From Streptomyces sp. TRM68416 (GTDB taxonomy: Bacteria > Actinomycetota > Actinomycetes > Streptomycetales > Streptomycetaceae), in NCBI RefSeq assembly GCF_014596915.1, contig NZ_JACVWU010000010.1:1-64000 (forward strand): 64,000 nt of DNA. The letters are read 5' to 3'. The notes below the pieces were generated by a model, which did not search any database, had not been told where the DNA came from, and saw only the letters and a program-made list of their open reading frames with translations. The translations under genes and the position numbers were made by a program. Shown piece after piece: positions 58,791 through 64,000 of this stretch. How positions within the stretch are numbered: the stretch's first letter is position 1; the number at the start of each line of letters is the position of its first letter.

Positions 58791-59387
58791 TCAGCTCTCC
58801 TTGAGCAGCGGGTCGATCATCCTGCGCAGTTTGGTGTCGTCGAGCGCGCCGAATGCCCTGGCCGCTATGTTCCCCTTGCGGTCCACGGCGATGGTGACCG
58901 GCAGCGCCTGAAGGTTCACCGTGCCCTTGGGGAATCCCGACAGGAGCAGTTTCCCGGTCGGGTCGTACAGGCTCGGGTAGGAGATGTCGAAGTCGTCCTC
59001 GAACGCCTGGGGCCGCAGCCTGTCGTCGTCGCGCGTGTTGATGCCGACGAATTCCACGCCCTTGGCCTTCACCTCCTTGGCGACCTTGTTCAGGTAGGGG
59101 GCTTCGGCGCGGCAGGGAGGGCACCAGGAACCCCAGACGTTGATCACGACGACCTTGCCGCGGAGGTCGGCGAGGTCGAGTTGCTCCCGCTGGAGGGTCT
59201 CGCCCTTGATCCGGCCGACGGGGCCGCGCTCCTGCGCGGCGACCGTCTCGATGCCGTCCGCGCCCATGACGTAGTGCGTTCCGCCGCGGTCACCGGACTC
59301 GCCGCTGCCGCAGGCGGACAGGGCGAGCGAACCAAGAGTGACGGTCACGGTCAGTGCGACCGTACGGGCGCGGCGGCTGAAGATCAT
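58791..59387 (-). CDS. TlpA/ResA-type thioredoxin-like lipoprotein
   Basis: A 198-aa precursor with a lipoprotein signal (VTLGSLALSAC, lipobox Cys26) and a thioredoxin fold: VVVINVWGSWCPPCRAEAPY with the WCPPC redox pair, VEFVGINTRDDDRLR, YPSLYDPTGKLLLSGF and the cis-Pro loop LQALPVTIAVDRKGNI. Extracytoplasmic TlpA/ResA proteins reduce thiols of apocytochromes or cuproproteins. No ccs genes are adjacent. The lipoprotein form links it to the Lnt substrates elsewhere in the window. The ATG at 59387 is the natural start; its upstream GGGAAG is suitable. Confidence 0.9.
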   Translation of the reverse strand: MIFSRRARTVALTVTVTLGSLALSACGSGESGDRGGTHYVMGADGIETVAAQERGPVGRIKGETLQREQLDLADLRGKVVVINVWGSWCPPCRAEAPYLNKVAKEVKAKGVEFVGINTRDDDRLRPQAFEDDFDISYPSLYDPTGKLLLSGFPKGTVNLQALPVTIAVDRKGNIAARAFGALDDTKLRRMIDPLLKES

Positions 59388-59426
59388 GCACTGAGCTTCC
59401 CACGGAGCCCCGCATGCCTACGACTC

Positions 59427-60023
59427 CTATACCAGGACCAGCAGTTGGGCGGCGACCAGCACATCCACCACACCGCACCACTCCGCGAACGTGCGGGCCA
59501 CCACCCGGTCGCGCCACAGGTGTACGAAGTCCCAGACGCCGTGGAGGAACCAGCCGGTCGCCACGAGGTAGCGGCCCAGATCCGGGTCCACCGCAAGACC
59601 GGCCAGCGCCAGCCCGCAGAAGACGGCCGCGCCCGTCGCCTGCACGCCGAAGGTGGCCGGACCGTGCGGAGTTCCGCGCAACACGCCCCACAGCAGGAGG
59701 ACGAGCGCGAGGGCGACCAGGGCGGTGGACGGGGCGACCGCGCTCTGCAGGGGGAGGACGAACACGACCGTCAGCCCCGCGCCGAGCACCGGCCAGGTGG
59801 CCCGGGGCGTGCCGAGCTGGTGGACGGTCAGGTAGATCAGGGGAAGCAGCGGCAGGACCTCTCCGAAGCCGCCGACGGCGTCGGCCACGTCCTCCGAGCC
59901 GGATGCCGTCAGGTTGAGCGCCGCGGCCGCGAGGGCCAGCGCTGTCGGCCGGCGTCGCTTGAGTGCCGCGGGCCGGAGGCAGCGCTTCCGTGCCTCGGGC
60001 CGGAGGCCGTGTGCGGTGCTCAT
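59427..60023 (-). CDS. Polytopic membrane protein, unknown function
   Basis: A 198-aa protein with a basic N-terminus (MSTAHGLRPEARKRCLRP) and about six hydrophobic segments (PTALALAAAALNLTA, VLPLLPLIYLTVHQL, WPVLGAGLTVVFVLPL, TALVALALVLLLWGVL, GVQATGAAVFCGLALAGLAV, LVAAQLLVLV). FLHGVWDFVHLWRDRVV near residue 160 is a recognisable conserved element. No catalytic motif is seen. GGGAG precedes the ATG at 60023, only 4 bp after the stop of the upstream membrane gene at 60028, so the two form an operon. Confidence 0.72.
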   Translation of the reverse strand: MSTAHGLRPEARKRCLRPAALKRRRPTALALAAAALNLTASGSEDVADAVGGFGEVLPLLPLIYLTVHQLGTPRATWPVLGAGLTVVFVLPLQSAVAPSTALVALALVLLLWGVLRGTPHGPATFGVQATGAAVFCGLALAGLAVDPDLGRYLVATGWFLHGVWDFVHLWRDRVVARTFAEWCGVVDVLVAAQLLVLV

Positions 60024-60027
60024 GGGA

Positions 60028-60453
60028 TCAGCTCCCGTACTCGTCGCGACGACGGAGCATCACGAGGGCCATGAGCGGAAGCATCATGAGGTGCTCAAGG
60101 ACCATCAGCGAGTCGGAGGTGAGGACGTCCAGCCAGAGCAGGGGGAACAGCAGGAGCAGGGGTGCGAACATCGCCCCGCACATCTCCAGGGTGCCCGCCC
60201 GGCCGTGACCTCGATGGCGCATCCACACCCCCATTCCGGCCGCCATGGCGAACGCCATCTCCAGGGAGGCGAGTTCGGGCTGGCGACTCGCGGAGATCTC
60301 CGCCCCGGCGAGCGCGAGGACGCCTCGCGTCACCGCGCCGAGGACGAGCATCCCGACGACCATCGCGGCCACCATCTCCAGGTAGTGGCGGGCGAAGTGC
60401 CGGAGGGCCGGTCGGCCGTGCGTGTCCTTCCTGAGCTGTGTCGTCTGCTGCAT
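60028..60453 (-). CDS. Small Met-rich polytopic membrane protein
   Basis: A 141-aa protein. After a cytoplasmic start (MQQTTQLRKDTHGRPALRHF) there are four hydrophobic segments (MVAAMVVGMLVLGAVTRGVL, LASLEMAFAMAAGMGVWM, GAMFAPLLLLFPLLWL, HLMMLPLMALVM) rich in methionine. Met-rich membrane proteins sometimes bind Cu(I), but no defined motif is present and no claim is made. Divergent from the DesK-type kinase gene, so the kinase/regulator pair may control this two-gene operon. GAGGAGA precedes the ATG. Confidence 0.7.
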   Translation of the reverse strand: MQQTTQLRKDTHGRPALRHFARHYLEMVAAMVVGMLVLGAVTRGVLALAGAEISASRQPELASLEMAFAMAAGMGVWMRHRGHGRAGTLEMCGAMFAPLLLLFPLLWLDVLTSDSLMVLEHLMMLPLMALVMLRRRDEYGS

Positions 60454-60575
60454 GACGGCCTCTCCTCGGGTACGGGGGTGGGGTATTGCCCGGTGTGCCT
60501 TCAGCCTGCTGCGGGGAGAGGTCCGCCAGTAGTGCCGAATCCCCCTGTGCTCACGTGGAGTTGTCACGGCCGCGA

Positions 60576-60589
60576 ATGACATCTGTCAT
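60576..60589. promoter_or_regulatory. Palindrome overlapping the histidine kinase start region
   Basis: ATGACA-TC-TGTCAT is a perfect 6+6 inverted repeat. It overlaps two of the three in-frame ATG codons available for the kinase, so a protein bound here would block or control kinase expression. Confidence 0.6.
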
Positions 60590-60605
60590 GGGCCAGAATG
60601 GCCGC

Positions 60606-61790
60606 ATGGGGGACGAGGCAGTCGAACGCGGCGCGGGGCTGACGGGCTTCCGCCGCTACACGTGGTGGACCGTGCCCGGTATGAGCGCGTGCGTCCTGCT
60701 CGCCTTCTTCGGGGAGTGGCTCCTCGACGGCGACGTCACGCTGTGGGCCCGCGTCCCGGCCGCCGTCGCCCTGCCGGTCGAGACGGTGGCGTGCGTGGTG
60801 CTGCTGGGCCGGCGCCTGGCGCCCCGGTCGGCGCCCGTGGGCTGGTTGTCCACGGCGGCCGTGGCCGCGGTCGTCCTCGCGGTGGCGCCCCTCGCCGTAC
60901 GCAACTACGCCCTCTGGCCCCTCGCCCCGGCACTGGTGGTGACGGCCGTCGCGACCTACCTCCCGCCGGGCCGCCGACGGCTGCTGATCGCCGGTGCGAC
61001 GACCCTCGCGCCCCTGCCCGGCGGCGTCATCAGCCTGGCCGCGGGGGACGGCGAACTGGCGTACGCCGCACTGTTCCCGGCCGGGATCGTCGCCTTCACC
61101 GCCTGGGTGACGCTCGGCCCCCTGTGGGCCTGGGACACGGCACGGCGGCTGGACGAGGCGCGGCGGTTGGAGGCGGAGCTGGCGGTCCGGGAGGAGCGGC
61201 TGCGGTTCGCCGCCGACCTGCACGACATCCAAGGCCACCACCTGCAAGTCATCGCGCTGAAGGCCGAGTTGGCGGAGCGGCTGGTCGAGAGGGACCCGGC
61301 GCGCGCCGCCACGGAGATGAAGGAGGTACGGCAGTTGGCGGCCGACGCCCTCAGCGACACCCGTGCCGTGGTGCAGGGCTACCGCCGGACGGCCCTGGAC
61401 GACGAGATCACCAACGCGACCCGGGTGCTGGCCGCGGCCGGCATCGACGCGCGGACGGACCTGTCCCCCACCGCCACCGAACTCACCGAGCCCGCCCGTC
61501 ATCTGCTCGGCCTGGTGATGCGGGAGGCGACCACGAACGTACTGCGGCACAGCCGGGCCCAACACGCCTCCGTCGCCTACCGCATCACCGACGGCTCCGC
61601 CCGCCTGAGCGTGACCAACGACGGCGCCGAGGACCACCCCACCGCCCTGGCGGGAGCCGGCCTGGCGGGAACCGGCCTGCGCACCCTCGCCGCACGTCTG
61701 ACGGCAGCCGGCGGCGACCTCACCTGGCAGCACGCCGACGGCCGGTTCGCCGTCACGGCCGTCCTGCCCGCGGACGGAGCCGCCCGGTGA
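60606..61790 (+). CDS. DesK-like sensor histidine kinase
   Basis: About 394 aa. The N-terminal half has five or six membrane helices without a large extracytoplasmic domain. A HisKA_3 dimerisation region follows (ERLRFAADLHDIQGHHLQVI, His about 206) and a HATPase domain (LVMREATTNVLRHSRAQHAS for the N box, AGLAGTGLRTLAARLTAAGG for the G box). It phosphorylates the adjacent response regulator, with GTGA overlap. The start is unclear: ATGs at 60576, 60588 and 60606 are in frame, none with a strong ribosome binding site, and a palindrome covers the first two. The divergent membrane operon at 60453 is the natural target. Confidence 0.9.
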   Translation: MGDEAVERGAGLTGFRRYTWWTVPGMSACVLLAFFGEWLLDGDVTLWARVPAAVALPVETVACVVLLGRRLAPRSAPVGWLSTAAVAAVVLAVAPLAVRNYALWPLAPALVVTAVATYLPPGRRRLLIAGATTLAPLPGGVISLAAGDGELAYAALFPAGIVAFTAWVTLGPLWAWDTARRLDEARRLEAELAVREERLRFAADLHDIQGHHLQVIALKAELAERLVERDPARAATEMKEVRQLAADALSDTRAVVQGYRRTALDDEITNATRVLAAAGIDARTDLSPTATELTEPARHLLGLVMREATTNVLRHSRAQHASVAYRITDGSARLSVTNDGAEDHPTALAGAGLAGTGLRTLAARLTAAGGDLTWQHADGRFAVTAVLPADGAAR

Positions 61791-62389
61791 TCCGCCTGCT
61801 CATCGCCGACGACGAGGATCTGCTGCGCAGCGCCCTGGCCGCCCTGCTCGCGCTGGAGGACGACTTCGATGTCGTCGCCGAGGCGGCCACCTCCACCGAC
61901 GCGGTACGGCTCGCCCGCGAGCTGCGCCCCGACATCGCCGTCCTCGACCTGGAGATGCCGCCCACCGACGGCCTGCGCGCCGCCGAGGAGATCCCGGCGG
62001 AACTCCCCACCCAGATCGTCATGGTCACCCGGCACGCCCGTCCCGCCGTCCTGCGCCGGGCCCTCGCCGCCGGCGTACGCGGCTTCGTGCCCAAGACCAC
62101 CCCGGCGACCCGGCTCGCCGAGATCATCCGCGACATCGCGCAGGGCCGCCGCTACGTCGATCCGCACATCGCCGCCTCCGCCCTGGCCGAGGACGACTGC
62201 CCCCTGACCGGCCGCGAACTGGAGATCCTGCGCGCCGCCCGCACCGGCGCGTCCATCGCCCAGATCGCCGCGGAGGTCAACCTGGCCGCCGGCACGGTCC
62301 GCAACTACCTCTCCTCCGCGATGTCCAAGCTGGGCACCCCGACCCGTCACGCGGCCGCGCACCGGGCGTGGGAACAGGGATGGATCTGA
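61787..62389 (+). CDS. NarL/LuxR-family response regulator (DesR-like)
   Basis: A 200-aa protein. Receiver domain: IRLLIADDEDLLRSALAALL, phospho-acceptor Asp54 in IAVLDLEMPPTDGLRA, Thr in QIVMVTRHARP and Lys in GFVPKTT. C-terminal LuxR HTH: LTGRELEILRAARTGASIAQ, IAAEVNLAAGTVRNYLSSAM, SKLGTPTRHAAAHRA. GTG at 61787 overlaps the kinase stop. As a DesR-type regulator it likely binds a palindrome near its own operon or the divergent membrane genes; the ATGACATCTGTCAT site is the best candidate. Confidence 0.94.
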   Translation: MIRLLIADDEDLLRSALAALLALEDDFDVVAEAATSTDAVRLARELRPDIAVLDLEMPPTDGLRAAEEIPAELPTQIVMVTRHARPAVLRRALAAGVRGFVPKTTPATRLAEIIRDIAQGRRYVDPHIAASALAEDDCPLTGRELEILRAARTGASIAQIAAEVNLAAGTVRNYLSSAMSKLGTPTRHAAAHRAWEQGWI

Positions 62390-62545
62390 CGCCCCGGCCG
62401 CTGTCGTCCGAGGACACCGACCCGGCACGCCCGCGCGCCGCCCGGCGAGCGGGTGGCCCTCGTGAGCACGCACGAGCGGCGCGAGGGCTACGGCAGCGGA
62501 GAGCCGTCCGTCAGCTTCGTCCGGCGGCACCGGGGCCAGCCCCGG

Positions 62546-62986
62546 TCAACGGCGGTCGCGGTGCCCCGGGCCACGGTCTCCTCGGCGCCCCACCGCGCCG
62601 GACAGGGCCGCTTTGAGGAGGCGGCGGAAGGTGGAGCATTCCATGTGGCTCGGCGCCGGGCAGGCGGCGGCGTGGCGCAGGGAGTCGCGCAGGACGCCCA
62701 GTTCGCGGATTCTGCGGTCCAGCTCGTCCGCCTTGTCCGCGAGCATCCGCCGGTCGAGGCGTGGCTGCCCGTCCGGCGCGAACATGCCCGCTATCTCGTC
62801 GAGCGAGAACCCGGCCGTGCGCCCCAGCGCGATCAGCGCCAGGCGCTCCACTACGCCGGGATCGTACTGGCGGCGCAGGCCCCGTCGGCCGGTCGAGGCG
62901 ATCAGCCCCTTCTCCTCGTAGAACCGCAGGGTGGAGGCGGGTACCCCGGCGCGGCGCGCCACCTCGGCGATGTCCAGCTCCGTCAT
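62546..62986 (-). CDS. MerR-family transcriptional regulator
   Basis: A 146-aa protein. HTH: LDIAEVARRAGVPASTLRFY, EEKGLIASTGRRGLRRQYD. The dimerisation helix is LALIALGRTAGFSLDEIAGM, and CPAPSHMECSTF near the C-terminus carries two cysteines that could bind a metal or sense redox. MerR proteins twist an overlong spacer promoter. It is divergent from a methyltransferase gene, with a perfect palindrome of MerR type in the gap, and convergent with the response regulator gene. The C-terminal tail is Arg/Gly-rich. Confidence 0.9.
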   Translation of the reverse strand: MTELDIAEVARRAGVPASTLRFYEEKGLIASTGRRGLRRQYDPGVVERLALIALGRTAGFSLDEIAGMFAPDGQPRLDRRMLADKADELDRRIRELGVLRDSLRHAAACPAPSHMECSTFRRLLKAALSGAVGRRGDRGPGHRDRR

Positions 62987-62990
62987 CCTC

Positions 62991-63018
62991 TTGACCTCAA
63001 GTCGACTTGAAGTAGCAC
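62991..63018. promoter_or_regulatory. MerR-type operator/promoter
   Basis: TCAAGTC/GACTTGA (62997-63010) is a perfect 14-bp palindrome directly after TTGACC (62991-62996), a -35 element, and before TAGCAC. MerR-family promoters carry the operator in the spacer like this. It lies between the divergent merR and methyltransferase genes. Confidence 0.75.
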
Positions 63019-63060
63019 GCTGTCATCTCCGCTCGACGACGGCAAGCACGGGAGGCGATG

Positions 63061-63906
63061 ATGGACGTGATGCGTGAGACCTCTGACGAACAGGCGGCCC
63101 GCTGGAAGGGCCGCGGCGGCCATGTGTGGGTCGAGAGCCAGGCGCTGCTGGACGGGATGTTCCGGCCGCTGGAGGAACTGCTGCTAGAAGCGCTGCCCGC
63201 CAGGCCCGGAGACCGGGTGCTCGACGTCGGCTGCGGCACCGGCGGTCTGACGCTGGCCGTGGCACGGCAGCTCGGTCGGGCGGGTCGCTGCGTCGGGGTC
63301 GACATCTCCGAGCCGATGATCGACGCGGCCCGGGCGCGCGCCGAGCGGGAGGGCACACCGGCGTCCTTCGTCCTGGCCGACGCCGCGGACCACGCGTTCG
63401 AACCCGGCGGCTTCGACGCCGTCGTCTCCCGCAACGGCGTGATGTTCTTCGGCGACTCCGTGCAGGCGTTCGCGAATCTGCGGCGCGCCGCCAGGGACGG
63501 TGCCGGGCTGCGGTTCGTCTGCTGGCGCGGCGCGGAGGAGAACCCGTACATGACGACGGCCGAGCGCGCCGCGGCCCCGCTCCTGCCGAACCTGCCCGCC
63601 CGACGGCCCGACGAGCCGGGGCAGTTCGCGTTCGCCTCCGCGGAGAGGATCCACCGGATCCTGGCGGAGAGCGGGTGGACGGACATCGACATCCGGCCGG
63701 TCGACAGGACCTGCACGCTGCCCGAGAGCGAGCTGGTGGGCTACTTCACCCGCCTCGGCCCGGTCGGCCTGGTCTTCGCCGAGGCGGACAAGGAGACACA
63801 GACCCAGGTCATCGAGCGGGTCCGCGCCGCCTTCGAGCCCTTCGTACACGGCACGGAGGTCCGCTTCACCGCCGCCTGCTGGCTGGTCGCGGCGCAGGCG
63901 GGGTAG
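63061..63906 (+). CDS. Class I SAM-dependent methyltransferase
   Basis: A 281-aa protein. SAM motif I DRVLDVGCGTGGLTLAVARQ, motif II CVGVDISEPMIDAARARAER, ASFVLADAADHAFEPGGFDA, VVSRNGVMFFGDSVQAFANL and RAARDGAGLRFVCWRGAEEN, typical of Methyltransf_11/25 small-molecule enzymes. The substrate is unknown. GGAGG precedes the tandem ATG codons at 63058 and 63061; the second has better spacing. Divergent from merR, so this is its probable target; MerR-regulated methyltransferases can act on toxic small molecules. Confidence 0.9.
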   Translation: MDVMRETSDEQAARWKGRGGHVWVESQALLDGMFRPLEELLLEALPARPGDRVLDVGCGTGGLTLAVARQLGRAGRCVGVDISEPMIDAARARAEREGTPASFVLADAADHAFEPGGFDAVVSRNGVMFFGDSVQAFANLRRAARDGAGLRFVCWRGAEENPYMTTAERAAAPLLPNLPARRPDEPGQFAFASAERIHRILAESGWTDIDIRPVDRTCTLPESELVGYFTRLGPVGLVFAEADKETQTQVIERVRAAFEPFVHGTEVRFTAACWLVAAQAG

Positions 63907-63967
63907 GGCTGGGGCAGGGGGCGGCTCGGCGCGCGGCTCGGAGGCTCAGCGGCTCAGCGCTCGGCGC

Positions 63968-64000
63968 TCACGGCACCCGGACGTCGTGCAGCTGATCCGG
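63968..64000 (-). CDS. Possible C-terminal end of a minus-strand gene running out of the window
   Basis: On the minus strand, an open frame from the window end reads PDQLHDVRVP and stops at TGA (63968-63970). The position fits the end of a convergent gene after the methyltransferase. Ten codons are too few to identify a family, and it could be chance. Confidence 0.3.
   Translation of the reverse strand, partial: PDQLHDVRVP

Noticed and set aside
62390..62545. Short plus-strand frames after the response regulator gene
   Set aside because: No ribosome binding site, no domain and no conserved-looking segment were seen; it is treated as an intergenic region between convergent genes.
1..64000. 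Biosynthetic gene cluster or prophage
   Set aside because: There are no polyketide, peptide-synthetase or terpene synthase genes, no integrase or phage structural genes, and no transposase; the genes form many small independent units.

Overview
This is a high-GC (about 72%) actinobacterial chromosome segment, almost certainly Streptomyces. The evidence is strong third-position GC bias, GGAGG-type ribosome binding sites with many GTG starts, ATGA/GTGA translational coupling, a dispersed Streptomyces intergenic repeat, and the family content (AbfB and ricin-B modules on secreted hydrolases, TerD, HpnB, CsoR-type copper operators, paired TetR and DeoR regulators). No rRNA, tRNA, CRISPR array or intact mobile element was seen, and by eye no gene carries a TTA codon.

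Layout. 1-13 kb: the end of an AbfB-domain enzyme, a secreted GH97 glycosidase, Nudix, apolipoprotein N-acyltransferase, an O-antigen-ligase-like membrane protein, a PadR/membrane-protein pair with a clear operator, an Imm51-like protein overlapping a metallo-hydrolase, a glutamate-racemase-like enzyme, HpnB and a double TerD protein. 13-23 kb: MOSC protein, a beta-helix/AAA+ fusion, a large membrane alpha/beta hydrolase, a DeoR regulator and a Cds1-type PLP enzyme. 23-29 kb: small regulatory proteins, a duplicated non-coding stretch, an alpha/beta hydrolase/TetR pair, then a graveyard of three decayed genes (DUF2332, IlvY-like LysR, MmyB-like regulator) beside a ROK regulator and AlkB.

30-42 kb: RlmG, a ketose-bisphosphate aldolase/SIS operon divergent from its DeoR regulator, a GH15 enzyme, a copper region (His-rich secreted protein divergent from copZ-copA with three CsoR-type palindromes), and a reductase/methyltransferase operon divergent from a TetR gene with two palindromic operators. 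42-53 kb: secreted glycerophosphodiesterase, MOSC protein, a Gfo/Idh-PmoA-cupin sugar operon behind a LacI-type operator, a DegT aminotransferase/FemAB-like acyltransferase pair bordered by two different 21-bp tandem arrays, and a secreted Asp-box protein.

53-64 kb: TetR, a secreted M19-like hydrolase with a discoidin domain, an exported RidA coupled to a Tat-exported flavin amine oxidase, a TlpA-type lipoprotein, two small membrane proteins, a DesK/DesR-type two-component system, and a MerR regulator divergent from a methyltransferase.

Functional themes are extracellular polymer and amine breakdown, copper homeostasis, sugar-phosphate catabolism and many locally regulated accessory operons. 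The least explained items are the beta-helix/AAA+ protein, the exported oxidase/RidA couple, the decayed-gene cluster and the 21-bp arrays.
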